Source of the DNA: Lewinellaceae bacterium
GTDB lineage: Bacteria > Bacteroidota > Bacteroidia > Chitinophagales > Saprospiraceae
Assembly: GCA_947459655.1 (NCBI GenBank)
Contig: CANHEE010000002.1
Coordinates: forward strand, 1-64,000
Length of the DNA stretch: 64,000 nucleotides
Direction: 5' to 3'
Shown: piece after piece, positions 52,245-61,627 of the stretch
Layout: each line of letters begins with the position of its first letter
How positions within the stretch are numbered: position 1 is the first letter of the stretch
Notes under the pieces: generated by a model
What the model was told of the DNA's origin: nothing
Seen by the model: the letters and a program-made list of their open reading frames with translations, nothing else
The model's database searches: none
Program-made: the position numbers and the translations under genes

Positions 52245-53048
52245 CTAACGATAAAAATCAGGGCATTTCAATGCGCCAAAGTAGTAGACTATTCCCACAC
52301 TCAGCGTGACGAAGGCATCGTTGTTCTTACCATTGCCGCGCTGCCTCCCAGCCGCTCCGATTTTCGGCTCAACAGACCTATCTGATAGTGCTGCAGCAAT
52401 TTCGCCGTGAAGCCTGCGAACGTCACGGATATCCGCATAATTTCCACTAACATCATCAAGATAGTCGGTGCGAACTTTTCTGCCTGCCAGTTCCACATTC
52501 AAACTCCATTTTTCATTCAGATCCATTTTCAGACCTGTCCCGAACACAAAGCCAAGAGATGAGGTGTTGTACTCTGTGTTTAGAAACTGACCCTCTGTAC
52601 CAAGAGGCCTGAGGTCAACCCACTGGCCGTTGTATTTTGCCTGCGGATTGTAGGAAAAAACACATAGACCGCCCAGAAGATAGGGTGAAAAGTTCTCATC
52701 ATAACTGCCGTGCGTCAAGGGTAGAAAATTGAATTCTCCTACGAGTGCGCCTTCAAAAATATTGGAGCGAAAACTAAGGTTGCGACGGTTTTCAAAGGTA
52801 TTCTTTGACCATTTATCGTCTCCCTTGATGCCACCATACATGAGCGTTCCCCTCAGGGAAATCCTATTGTTGAAATTGTACCTCGCAACTGCAGTTCCTG
52901 CTGCACCGGGATGCGTGATGTTCACCTGGGTATTTAGATCGCCAAAATATCCTGTCGCACCGCCGAGCAGACCAATCTCCCAACCCTGCTGGGCCTTCAC
53001 AGACGGCATCAAAAACAAAGCGATAACACAAAAAAGAAGTTGTTTCAC
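52245..53048 (-). CDS. DUF6089 family outer-membrane-like protein
   Basis: 267 residues, GTG start. Signal peptide of about 20 residues (MKQLLFCVIALFLMPSVKAQQ), then the family opening GWEIGLLGGATGYFGDLNT. Alternating beta strands (ISLRGTLMYGGIKG, ALVGEFNFLPL, SPYLLGGLCVFSYNP, LGFVFGTGLKMDL) imply an 8-stranded outer-membrane barrel; the C-terminal end is polar rather than aromatic. Function unknown. A TAACTTTG -7 box is at 53072-53079. Confidence 0.82.
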   Translation of the reverse strand: MKQLLFCVIALFLMPSVKAQQGWEIGLLGGATGYFGDLNTQVNITHPGAAGTAVARYNFNNRISLRGTLMYGGIKGDDKWSKNTFENRRNLSFRSNIFEGALVGEFNFLPLTHGSYDENFSPYLLGGLCVFSYNPQAKYNGQWVDLRPLGTEGQFLNTEYNTSSLGFVFGTGLKMDLNEKWSLNVELAGRKVRTDYLDDVSGNYADIRDVRRLHGEIAAALSDRSVEPKIGAAGRQRGNGKNNDAFVTLSVGIVYYFGALKCPDFYR

Positions 53049-53071
53049 GATAGAGGATTTTATGTCGGGGA

Positions 53072-53079
53072 CAAAGTTA
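53072..53079 (-). promoter_or_regulatory. -7 box of the DUF6089 gene
   Basis: TAACTTTG on the minus strand, about 24 bases before the GTG start; no -33 box at the right distance. Confidence 0.4.
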
Positions 53080-53125
53080 TGATAAAACGTGCAAATCGGG
53101 GGTTTGTTATGTTTTTAATTGAGAT

Positions 53126-53144
53126 GCCATTGAAAAACAATGGC
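53126..53144. other. Perfect stem-loop after the methyltransferase gene
   Basis: GCCATTG-AAAAA-CAATGGC, a 7-bp stem with a 5-base loop next to the stop codon at 53146. No U-tract follows on either strand, so it may be a weak terminator or a 3'-end stabiliser. Confidence 0.45.
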
Positions 53145-53145
53145 T

Positions 53146-54330
53146 TCAGGAATGCGGTACCCGATTGACTGTCCCAAGCAGCTTTTCAAGGTAATGCTCG
53201 CTAATTCCGAATTCTGCCTTGATGTCAGCAATTTTCTGCAAGGCTGCCGGACTGGCCTTGTGTTTCACGCCAATCAGCATCAGGTTTTTGGGGGTGTGTT
53301 CAACAGAAACGAACTCGAGTACCTTGACCTGGTAGCCATTGGCTTCCATCAGCAGCGCGCGAATTCCATCGGTCAGCAATTCTGCCTGCCGTTCCTCCAT
53401 GATGCCAAACCTGGTTATTTCGGCCATAGCCGTCACAGGATTCATTTGTTTACGAAGTTGCTTATGACAACACGGCGCTACAATGATGATTTCTGCCTTA
53501 GCCCTTATGCCCTTTGCTATGGCAATGTCTGTAGCGATATCACAGGCATGAAGGGCGATTAGCATATCCAGTTTTTCGGACTCGTACTCAAAAATGTCTT
53601 TTGCCTGAAAATCCAGCTTTCTGAAACCACACTCCGCTGCGAGGTCGTTGCAAAAATCCACCAGATTCTGGCGCAGCTCTATGCCCGTTACAGATGGTTC
53701 AAGTCCGAGTGAGTTGCGGAGAAAATCGTAAAGGGCAAAGGTCAGGTAACCTTTCCCCGAACCCATATCAACAATGTGCGGTTTGTGTCCCACCGGATGC
53801 TTCCGCAGCACGCTGTCTATGATTTCAATATATTTGTCAATCTGCCTAAATTTCTTTTGCCCTTCCTTCAGCACTTCCCCCTCGTTGTTGGTGATGCCAA
53901 GCGCGTTCAGATAATCAGCGTTTGCAGGTGAAAACGTTCTTTTTTTCACCCTGTCGTGCGTCAAAACCGGAGTTTCCCGAGATTCCGATTTTTTAATCAA
54001 TAGTTTTGCCTTTCTCTTTTTATTGAAAAGCAATGAGTAGTCTGCTTCAGAAGTGAAGAGATCGGCACTTAGAAATTCACTTCCAAGAAGCGGTTCAAGT
54101 GCCTCTGCAAAAGTATCCATAGCCACATTTTTGGTGACATCCCGAGTCTGGTAATGCCAGATCCAGCTGCTCATGCGCTGTTTCCTGATTTCTACTGGCC
54201 GGATGTAAATATTCAGCAGCGTGCGCTCTGCTCCGACATATTTACTGAGGGTCAATTTCTGAAAGGTGTTTTTCTCCAAACTCTCTTTCAGGTGCTTCAA
54301 AAAAAGTATGTTATCCATCCGGTTTGTCAT
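53146..54330 (-). CDS. Class I SAM-dependent methyltransferase (Methyltransf_32-like)
   Basis: About 394 residues from ATG 54330 (another ATG at 54318); the longer reading frame adds a non-conserved leader. The first ~170 residues are a less conserved, basic domain (KKRKAKLLIKKSES). The Rossmann core follows (about 195-340): VDMGSGKGYLTFALYDFL (SAM motif I), GIELRQNLVDFCNDLA, LIALHACDIATDIAI and IIVAPCCHKQLRKQM. The CCHK and HACD signatures match the Methyltransf_32 family, which includes METTL25-like and RRNAD1-like proteins. RNA as substrate is plausible but unproven. Single gene, divergent from porU. Confidence 0.85.
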   Translation of the reverse strand: MTNRMDNILFLKHLKESLEKNTFQKLTLSKYVGAERTLLNIYIRPVEIRKQRMSSWIWHYQTRDVTKNVAMDTFAEALEPLLGSEFLSADLFTSEADYSLLFNKKRKAKLLIKKSESRETPVLTHDRVKKRTFSPANADYLNALGITNNEGEVLKEGQKKFRQIDKYIEIIDSVLRKHPVGHKPHIVDMGSGKGYLTFALYDFLRNSLGLEPSVTGIELRQNLVDFCNDLAAECGFRKLDFQAKDIFEYESEKLDMLIALHACDIATDIAIAKGIRAKAEIIIVAPCCHKQLRKQMNPVTAMAEITRFGIMEERQAELLTDGIRALLMEANGYQVKVLEFVSVEHTPKNLMLIGVKHKASPAALQKIADIKAEFGISEHYLEKLLGTVNRVPHS

Positions 54331-54480
54331 TTTTTGTCTGCCCAAATAATGCCGTGCAGAATCAATGCTTTTGCGGCTGGGCAATACCCACAAAAAAAAC
54401 AGGCTGTTTTATCTGATATTGTGAAATTAAGCGCGAATTTTACAACTGGTTTTCGGCGAATCTGTTAAACTTAGCCAACA

Positions 54481-54508
54481 TTGAATAATACAGAACTGAA
54501 TAACTTCG
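54481..54508 (+). promoter_or_regulatory. Possible porU promoter
   Basis: TTG (54481-54483), 17-base spacer, TAACTTCG (54501-54508). One mismatch in the -7 box and a short spacer, so it is only a candidate; it would exclude the upstream start at 54512. Confidence 0.35.
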
Positions 54509-54568
54509 TTTTTGCAACATTTACAGGCTTCCGACTACCCAAAAGACCGCCAAAAATTACAGCGATTC

Positions 54569-57500
54569 ATGATCAGATACATCCGAATATTCCTTTTTTT
54601 CTCCGCTCTCCCAATCTGTTTACAGGCGCAAGATACGCAGATTTCGAAAATCCTTGAATGGAAAAAAATCAGCGTTCCCGCCTATTCAGATGGCCAAACC
54701 ATGCTGGAAACCGAGACTTTTGAGGGCGCATCGTTCAGCGCAAGAACAAAGGGACTGCCTTGGTTTGGCATGACCACTCCGCTGGCTGGCTACGGAAAAC
54801 TAAATGTCAGATTGAAAAACCTCCGCCTTGAGCCGCTCAGATTAGATCCTGCCATCAACACCTCCGTACTTACAGACGAGGTCAGGATTGAAAGCAGTGT
54901 CAACATGGAGCGAAAAAACTTCCTTGGAGTTGTACGCTTTATCCCCATTGTGAAGACATCGGGCGGCCTGATGAAAATCACTTATTTTGAGCTGGAAATC
55001 AGCCGCACTCCTGAACTTCTGCCCCTTACTTATCGCGGAGGCCCAACCCTGAAATCGGTGCTCAGCGAAGGAACCATCTACAAAATTAGTGTGGAGAACA
55101 CCGGAATCCATAAGATTGATGCCAGGTTGCTCGGAGAATTGGGTATTGACATCAGCAAAATTGATCCCAGAAAAATAAAAATCTATGGCAACGCAAGTGG
55201 AATGCTGCCGGAACTTATTGCCAATACGCGAATTGACGACCTTGCAGAAAACCCCATTTTCGTTGCCGGTGAAGATGACGGCGTTTTTGGCGAAAGCGAT
55301 TACATACTCTTTTACGGACATGGTGCAGACCGATGGGATTACAATGCCTCCAAAAAACGCTTTGAACTGGAAAAAAACGTGTATGCTTTTACTGCAAACT
55401 ACTTTATAAAAATTGACGGCGAAAACGGAAAGCGAATCACTGAAAAAGCATCAGTTGACAATACCGCATACACCAGTACCTCTTTCGATGATTTTTTGCA
55501 TTACGAGAAGGAATCAGTCAATCTGCTCGGCGCATTCAACTACACCACGGGAAGTGGTAGAAAATGGTATGGCGACAAGTTGACGCCCAACAAGTTCTCA
55601 CTGAATTTCAGCGATTTCATCCTGCCCAATATTGATAAAAGCGAAGCGGCGACAGTCAGTTCGGTCATGGCAGTGAGAAGCGGAAAGTCATCTGTTTACA
55701 ACCTCAATATACAAGGGAAATCTTTCTCCGCAAATGCTTTTGGTGTTGCCCTTTCCAGTCCGGAAGATACCTACGCTTACGATGCATCCATCGATGCGCA
55801 ATTTTTTCCAAACAGCGATAATTTCAATACCTCCATCAGCGTATCGGCCGTCAGCGGCGACTTTGAAGCGTGGCTCGATTATATTGAGATCAATGCCCGT
55901 CGATCACTTAAAATGTCAGGGTCTCAGATGATTTTTCAGGACAAGAAAACCCTGGCATTTCCGGCAAGCACATTCGATTTGGCCAATGGCAGCGGAATGG
56001 AAATATGGAACATCACCAATCCCGTTTTTCCGCAGCGGCAAAAATGTACGCTCAGCAATGGCACTTTATCCTTCGGTGTAGAAACGGGAATTCTACAGCG
56101 CTTTATCGCATTCAACCCTGTGGCGACCGACCTTTTTAGACCAAAAGCTGTCGGGAAAATAGAAAACCAGAATCTTCATGGTATACAGAAGGCCGATATG
56201 GTCATCGTTTATCCAAAAGCGTTTGAGGCAGAGGTAAACAGACTGGCTGCGCATCGCAGAAATTTCAACAAACTAAACGTCGTAACCGTACAAGTCGATC
56301 AGATTTTCAATGAATTCTCGTCAGGAGCTATGGATGTTACCGCCATCCGCGATTTTGCAAAAATGCTTTACGACCGGGATGAAAATTTCCGTTACCTTCT
56401 GCTGGCCGGCGACGGCTCTTTCAACCATCGAAACATCGGAGTAGATGCCAATAAAAATGCCAACTGGGTGCCGGTATATGAAACAGAGGAATCGCTCAGT
56501 CCGATTTTCGCATTCCCGTCAGACGACTACTACGGACTGCTCAGTCCGAACGAGGGCAACAGGCTGCAGGGCAGTCTGGATATCGATATTGGAAGGCTTA
56601 CCGCGCAGGATGAGGACCAGCTCAAAGCCATGATTGACAAAATCATCCATTACGACAGCAATCCGGATGCCATGCGCGATTACAGAAACAGGGTGGTTTT
56701 TGTCACAGACGATATTGACGAGTCATGGGAATACGTGTTTCTGCAGCACAGCGAGGAGACCCTCTGGAAAGAGCAGACCACAAAATACCCCGATTTCAAT
56801 TCTGAAAAAGTGTATTTGGATGCCTACACTCAGGTCACCACGCCAGGCGGTCAGCGTTCGCCCGACTGCCAGGAAGCCATCAACAACAATATGTTCAAAG
56901 GATGCCTTGTCATCAACTACGTCGGACACGGGGGGCCGAGGGGCTGGGCTCAGGAGCGTATACTCAACGCCAATGAGGATGTTCCCACCTGGTCCAATTT
57001 CGAGCGCCTACCGCTGATGATTACGGCAACCTGCTCTTTCGCCGGCTACGATAATCCAAACAATTTTACCGCGGGTGAGCAGGTACTTGCCCTCGACAAG
57101 GGCGGGGCTGTGGGGCTTTTCGCCACGGTACGCTCGGTTTTTGCTTCTGCAAACGACGTGCTTACAAAATCTGTCTTTTCAGAAATCTACAAGAAATCCG
57201 GTTACAGTGGCAGGGCGATGGGAGAGATTCTGCGCACAGCCAAAAACAATTCCGGTACGGACACGGAAAACAACCGCAAATTTGCCATGCTGGGCGATCC
57301 GTCACAACGGTTGATGATACCACAATACAACATCAGTACCACAGCCATCAACGGCAAGAACGTTGTCAATGCGACCGTTGCAGACACCGTTGGCGCCATG
57401 AGCAAAGTGACCATAGAGGGGGAGGTAACGGACAGCACCGGAAAAGTGCTGGATTGGTTTGACGGTAAAATCTACCCGACTATTTTCGACAAGGAGCTTA

Positions 57501-58417
57501 CCCTGAAAACGATCCCCAATCTCAAATTTCAGCAGAGCTTCAAGGTACAGAACAGAATATTATTCAAGGGTGTAGCCAGTGTAAAGAAAGGAAAGTTCAG
57601 ATTTGAGTGCATCATCCCGAAAGACATTGACTACAACTTCGGTCTAGCAAAAATCAGCTATTATGCCAGCAACAATGTTTACGATGCCACGGGCTTTGAC
57701 AATTCACACCTTATTGTTGGTGGTGCTGCAAGGAATCCGATAAAAGACGATAAAGCGCCAATAGTTGAGGTGTTCATGGACAATGAATCATTCGTCAGCG
57801 GTGACAATACCAGCAACAATCCTATGTTACTCGTCAGACTGCGCGACGATGTCGGATTTAATGTGTCGGGCAGTAGTGTAGGACACGACATGAAAGCTGT
57901 TCTCGATGACAATACTCAAAATACTTTTCGCCTGAACGAATTTTACGAGGCGGCAAGCGATGACTACACAAGAGGTTATGTCAAATATCCGCTTTCAAAG
58001 CTACAGGAAGGCCTGCACAAAATAAGCGTAAAAGCCTGGGATACCGCCAACAATCCGGGTGAGGGTTTCACCGAATTTGTAGTTGCGGCAAACGGCAAAA
58101 GCGCACTTGAACATGTGCTGAATTACCCCAATCCGTTTACCACCCAGACGGGCTTCCAGTTCCGACACCACCTTTCTGAAGTAAACCTAAAGGTACAGAT
58201 TCGAATTTTTACCGTCAGCGGCAGACTGGTCAAGACCATTTTTACAAATGCTTTCTCTGAAAACGGAAGCGTCAGGGACATCAGCTGGGATGGGAAAGAC
58301 GACTACGGCGAAGACCTCGCGAGAGGTGTTTACCTTTATAAAATCCACATAGAGAGCGCACGGAACGGCAATCTGGCTCAGGAAAGTGACTTTGAGAAGC
58401 TGGTAATTCTAAAATAA
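54569..58417 (+). CDS. porU: Type IX secretion system sortase PorU (C25 peptidase)
   Basis: 1282 residues from ATG 54569, which opens the signal peptide (MIRYIRIFLFFSALPICLQAQ). PorU removes the C-terminal sorting domain of T9SS cargo and attaches it to A-LPS at the cell surface. An N-terminal beta-rich region (about 30-520) precedes the gingipain-like C25 domain (about 540-920) with the catalytic His in INYVGHGGPRGW and Cys in ITATCSFAGYDNP, 35 residues apart, so it should be active. Ig-like segments (about 930-1170) and a C-terminal domain of type A form (LNYPNPFTTQTGFQF, GVYLYKIHIES) end the protein. PorV, often the next gene, is absent; a GH97 gene follows. Confidence 0.92.
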   Translation: MIRYIRIFLFFSALPICLQAQDTQISKILEWKKISVPAYSDGQTMLETETFEGASFSARTKGLPWFGMTTPLAGYGKLNVRLKNLRLEPLRLDPAINTSVLTDEVRIESSVNMERKNFLGVVRFIPIVKTSGGLMKITYFELEISRTPELLPLTYRGGPTLKSVLSEGTIYKISVENTGIHKIDARLLGELGIDISKIDPRKIKIYGNASGMLPELIANTRIDDLAENPIFVAGEDDGVFGESDYILFYGHGADRWDYNASKKRFELEKNVYAFTANYFIKIDGENGKRITEKASVDNTAYTSTSFDDFLHYEKESVNLLGAFNYTTGSGRKWYGDKLTPNKFSLNFSDFILPNIDKSEAATVSSVMAVRSGKSSVYNLNIQGKSFSANAFGVALSSPEDTYAYDASIDAQFFPNSDNFNTSISVSAVSGDFEAWLDYIEINARRSLKMSGSQMIFQDKKTLAFPASTFDLANGSGMEIWNITNPVFPQRQKCTLSNGTLSFGVETGILQRFIAFNPVATDLFRPKAVGKIENQNLHGIQKADMVIVYPKAFEAEVNRLAAHRRNFNKLNVVTVQVDQIFNEFSSGAMDVTAIRDFAKMLYDRDENFRYLLLAGDGSFNHRNIGVDANKNANWVPVYETEESLSPIFAFPSDDYYGLLSPNEGNRLQGSLDIDIGRLTAQDEDQLKAMIDKIIHYDSNPDAMRDYRNRVVFVTDDIDESWEYVFLQHSEETLWKEQTTKYPDFNSEKVYLDAYTQVTTPGGQRSPDCQEAINNNMFKGCLVINYVGHGGPRGWAQERILNANEDVPTWSNFERLPLMITATCSFAGYDNPNNFTAGEQVLALDKGGAVGLFATVRSVFASANDVLTKSVFSEIYKKSGYSGRAMGEILRTAKNNSGTDTENNRKFAMLGDPSQRLMIPQYNISTTAINGKNVVNATVADTVGAMSKVTIEGEVTDSTGKVLDWFDGKIYPTIFDKELTLKTIPNLKFQQSFKVQNRILFKGVASVKKGKFRFECIIPKDIDYNFGLAKISYYASNNVYDATGFDNSHLIVGGAARNPIKDDKAPIVEVFMDNESFVSGDNTSNNPMLLVRLRDDVGFNVSGSSVGHDMKAVLDDNTQNTFRLNEFYEAASDDYTRGYVKYPLSKLQEGLHKISVKAWDTANNPGEGFTEFVVAANGKSALEHVLNYPNPFTTQTGFQFRHHLSEVNLKVQIRIFTVSGRLVKTIFTNAFSENGSVRDISWDGKDDYGEDLARGVYLYKIHIESARNGNLAQESDFEKLVILK

Positions 58418-58429
58418 TCGTAATTTCGC

Positions 58430-58464
58430 TCGTCCTGTTTCGCAAAAAACAGGACGATTTTTTT
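58430..58464 (+). terminator. porU terminator
   Basis: TCGTCCTGTTT pairs with AAACAGGACGA (11 bp, 6-base loop), followed by seven T. Confidence 0.85.
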
Positions 58465-58483
58465 ATCCGAAAATCATTCAACA

Positions 58484-60592
58484 ATGAAATCAATTTCAGC
58501 GGTACTGCTCTGTTTTGTCTTTACAATTTGCACCTTTACGGCTATAGCCCAGCAAAGTGTACTTTCTCCAAACGGAAACATCAGCCTTAGTTTTCAACTC
58601 AGTCCTTTTGGAGAACCCTATTACAAAGTTGTGTACAAAAACAAAATTGTGATCGATAATTCCAGACTGGGTATCAGTCTGAAAGGAGGAGCTTTACGTG
58701 ACAACTTTGAGCTGCTTTCTTCAGAGGAGAAAAAAACGGACGACACCTGGAAACCGGTATGGGGTGAAGAATCTGAAATCAGAGACCGGCACCAAGAGCT
58801 GCTGATCCACCTTCAGGAAAAAAGCGGTCAGCGAAGAAAAATGGACATTGTGTTCCGGGTCTTCGATGATGGTGTGGGTTTCAGATATGAATTTCCCTAT
58901 CAGCAGGATCGACTGCACCATTTTGTCGTTACGGAGGAACACACTGAATTTGCACTCACCGGCGACCACACCGCATTCTGGATACCGGGTGACTACGACA
59001 CCAATGAATACCGCTACAACAAGAGCAAACTCAGTGAGGTGAATGCCTATATCGGAGGCAGTATCAACGAAATATACGCCAAATCGCTTTTCTCCCCGAA
59101 TGCTACCCAGACCCCTTTGACCATGAAAACAACTGAGGGGGTTTACCTCAATATTTTTGAGGCTGCATTGGTCAACTACCCGGCCATGCAGCTGGAAATC
59201 GATAAGAAAAGCTTCCGACTGACCTCTCGTCTGGTACCCGATGCCCAGGGAAATATGGCCTACCTGATTGCACCATGTCACACGCCCTGGAGAACCATAA
59301 TGATTGGTGAAAAAGCCACCGACCTGCTGGCTTCCCGCATGATTCTCAACCTGAATGAACCATCAAAAATCGCTGACCCCTCTTGGATCAAACCATGCAA
59401 ATATGTCGGAATCTGGTGGGAAATGCACATCGGAAAAGGCAGTTGGGAATATTCTGCCCCAGGAAACATCAATAGTGACGCAACTCCCGTGCCAAACGGC
59501 AAGCACTGTGCGAACAACGAAAATGTGAAAAGATACATAGATTTTGCTGCGAAAAATGGTTTCGCCGGCGTACTGGTAGAAGGATGGAACACCGGATGGG
59601 AAGACTGGTTTGGAAAGGGTAAGGAGGAGGTGTTTGATTTTGTAACGCCCTACCCCGACTTTGATGTAGCTGAACTGACCAGATATGCAGAGAGCAAAGG
59701 CGTGAAAATCATTATGCACCATGAAACTTCTGCGTCGGTGACCAACTACGAGCGGCGCATGGATGATGCATATGCTTTCATGAAAAAATATGGATACAAT
59801 ATGGTGAAAACAGGTTATGTTGGCTTCATTATCCCAAGGGGCGAACATCACGACGGACAATGGATGGTCAATCACTACGTCAGAGTTGCCGAGAAAACAG
59901 CCAGAAACAAAATCATGCTGGACGCTCACGAACCGGTCAGGCCGACGGGACTGCACCGCACCTACCCCAACTGGATGGCCTGCGAAGCAGCAAGGGGAAA
60001 TGAGTTCAATGCGTGGAGCGAAGGCAATTTACCTGATCATGAAACCATTCTGCCTTTTACCAGACTTCTTGGTGGTCCGATGGACTATACACCGGGTATT
60101 TTCAGAATCAAGGTAAATCAGTTTGATCCGTCTAAAAAAGAACAGGTACATACAACACTTGCAAAACAATTGGCGCTATATGTGACGCTTTATAGTCCGT
60201 TTCAAATGGCTGCCGACCTACCGCAGAACTATGAGCAGCGGCCGGATGCCTTCCAGTTTATCAAGGATGTGGCGGTTGACTGGGATGAAAGCCGTTATCT
60301 GGATGCAGAAATCGGCGATCACCTGACCATCGCCAGGAGGGCCAAGGGCAAAAAAGACTGGTTTATTGGGTCAATCACCGATGAGCAAGCCAGAACCGTC
60401 GACATAAAACTGGATTTTCTTGAGCCAGGCAAAACGTACAAGGCTATCATGTACAGAGACGCCGACGACGCCGATTGGGAGAAGAATCCGGAGGCCTACA
60501 GAATTGAGGAGAAGACAGTAGAAAGGGGTTCCAAACTACAGATAAAACTGGCTCCGGGTGGCGGTTGTGCAATCCACTGCAAGGCGCTGTAA
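58484..60592 (+). CDS. Glycoside hydrolase family 97 (SusB-like alpha-glucosidase)
   Basis: 702 residues. Signal peptide 1-~22. N-terminal beta-sandwich (about 25-280), catalytic TIM barrel (about 290-600, GVLVEGWNTGWEDWF) and C-terminal beta domain. The three Glu of inverting SusB-type enzymes are present (HHETS, DAHEP, RGNEFN) with relative spacing 0/69/93, the same as E439/E508/E532 in SusB as I recall its numbering. KTGYVG has Gly where retaining GH97 enzymes are thought to carry the nucleophile Asp, again pointing to the inverting type. Periplasmic; no T9SS tail. It lies alone after a terminator, not in a polysaccharide-utilisation locus. Confidence 0.92.
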   Translation: MKSISAVLLCFVFTICTFTAIAQQSVLSPNGNISLSFQLSPFGEPYYKVVYKNKIVIDNSRLGISLKGGALRDNFELLSSEEKKTDDTWKPVWGEESEIRDRHQELLIHLQEKSGQRRKMDIVFRVFDDGVGFRYEFPYQQDRLHHFVVTEEHTEFALTGDHTAFWIPGDYDTNEYRYNKSKLSEVNAYIGGSINEIYAKSLFSPNATQTPLTMKTTEGVYLNIFEAALVNYPAMQLEIDKKSFRLTSRLVPDAQGNMAYLIAPCHTPWRTIMIGEKATDLLASRMILNLNEPSKIADPSWIKPCKYVGIWWEMHIGKGSWEYSAPGNINSDATPVPNGKHCANNENVKRYIDFAAKNGFAGVLVEGWNTGWEDWFGKGKEEVFDFVTPYPDFDVAELTRYAESKGVKIIMHHETSASVTNYERRMDDAYAFMKKYGYNMVKTGYVGFIIPRGEHHDGQWMVNHYVRVAEKTARNKIMLDAHEPVRPTGLHRTYPNWMACEAARGNEFNAWSEGNLPDHETILPFTRLLGGPMDYTPGIFRIKVNQFDPSKKEQVHTTLAKQLALYVTLYSPFQMAADLPQNYEQRPDAFQFIKDVAVDWDESRYLDAEIGDHLTIARRAKGKKDWFIGSITDEQARTVDIKLDFLEPGKTYKAIMYRDADDADWEKNPEAYRIEEKTVERGSKLQIKLAPGGGCAIHCKAL

Positions 60593-60631
60593 AATTGCAA
60601 AGGCAAAAGTCCGGCGCGCTGATCCTTTTCT

Positions 60632-60639
60632 TACCTTTG
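60632..60639 (+). promoter_or_regulatory. -7 box of the DUF4271 gene
   Basis: TACCTTTG, 13 bases before ATG 60653; -33 element not found. Confidence 0.42.
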
Positions 60640-60652
60640 CGTCACGATTGCA

Positions 60653-61600
60653 ATGCGCATGCCAATTAAAATTAAATATACCGGCCTTTGCAGGCTAATC
60701 ATCCCTGCCTTTTTGATGCTCTTCCGGTTGACCGCCGGGGCTCAGGGTAGTGCCAATCCCTTTGATCTTGGAAGGCAAGAGCTAATTGTTGCAGACAGTA
60801 GTGCGTTGAAAGCAGTGCGGCCGGAAATCAGCGGCAACCCATTTGAATTGTTTCCGGGTGGTGGTGGACCATCTGTGGTCAACGAGCGACCGAATACAGT
60901 GGAGGTGCCAAAACTGCAAAAGGCGGAACAGGTCGAAAAACCGCAGCAATTCCTATTTCTGATAGTCATTGCCATCCTGCTTTTGCTCACTGTGCTGGTA
61001 TCAATCAGCAGGGCTCAGATCAAAAAAGTATATAGCGCATTTTTCAACGACATCATTTTACGGTCGCTGTACAGGGAAAAAGGATCGCTTTCGACCTCGA
61101 TTTACCTGTCGCTATATCTGATGTTTATTGCGAATCTAGGCATTTATGTGTATCTCTCGCTCCGCCAGTACAACCTACTTTTCGGCGATTCAGATTTGAG
61201 TACCTTGGCGTATTGCGTTGCCGGAATCGGCGTGCTCATCGCAGCCAAACATATCGTTCTTGGGCTGATTTCCTTTATTTTTCCGGTATCCAAAGATATG
61301 GACACCTACCACTTTGTCATCCTCATGTTCGGCATTCTGACCGGGTTGGTACTGGCACCCGCAAATGTATTTCTTGCCTATGCAGATGCCGGTTTAGCCA
61401 AATTAATAATTACAGGAACAGAAATTTTCCTACTATTATTTTATATATTGCTCTTGTTAAGGAGTCTTTTTTTGGTTAGAAATTATATCGCCTTGCATTT
61501 TTTTCATTTTTTGTTGTATCTTTGCACCATTGAAGTAGTTCCAGTGCTCTTATTGTATAAAATGATTACTCACAAACTTCAATTACCCGTTGTTTACTAA
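60653..61600 (+). CDS. DUF4271 membrane protein
   Basis: 315 residues. An apparent signal peptide (about 1-30) is followed by a periplasmic stretch with two short repeats, NPFDL and NPFEL. About seven hydrophobic segments follow (from ~98 to 305), with charged KKVYSAFFNDIILRSLYREKGSLS between the first and second. FLLYLCTIEVVPVLLLYK at the end is the DUF4271 signature. It lies just before hemD, a pairing recurring in Bacteroidota and the only clue to its role; a link to heme or envelope biology is inferred. A promoter for hemD lies inside its 3' end. Confidence 0.85.
   Translation: MRMPIKIKYTGLCRLIIPAFLMLFRLTAGAQGSANPFDLGRQELIVADSSALKAVRPEISGNPFELFPGGGGPSVVNERPNTVEVPKLQKAEQVEKPQQFLFLIVIAILLLLTVLVSISRAQIKKVYSAFFNDIILRSLYREKGSLSTSIYLSLYLMFIANLGIYVYLSLRQYNLLFGDSDLSTLAYCVAGIGVLIAAKHIVLGLISFIFPVSKDMDTYHFVILMFGILTGLVLAPANVFLAYADAGLAKLIITGTEIFLLLFYILLLLRSLFLVRNYIALHFFHFLLYLCTIEVVPVLLLYKMITHKLQLPVVY
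61493..61524 (+). promoter_or_regulatory. Internal promoter for hemD within the DUF4271 gene
   Basis: TTG (61493-61495), 21-base spacer, TATCTTTG (61517-61524). Transcription would begin near 61530, about 100 bases before the hemD start. Confidence 0.5.
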
Positions 61601-61627
61601 ATCAGTAGAGCATTTTACAGATAATCT

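Noticed and set aside
53126-53144. Stem-loop after the methyltransferase gene as a rho-independent terminator
   Set aside because: No U-tract follows on either strand; kept only as an unassigned stem-loop.
59363-59956. A 197-codon open frame on the minus strand
   Set aside because: Antisense to the catalytic barrel of the GH97 gene.
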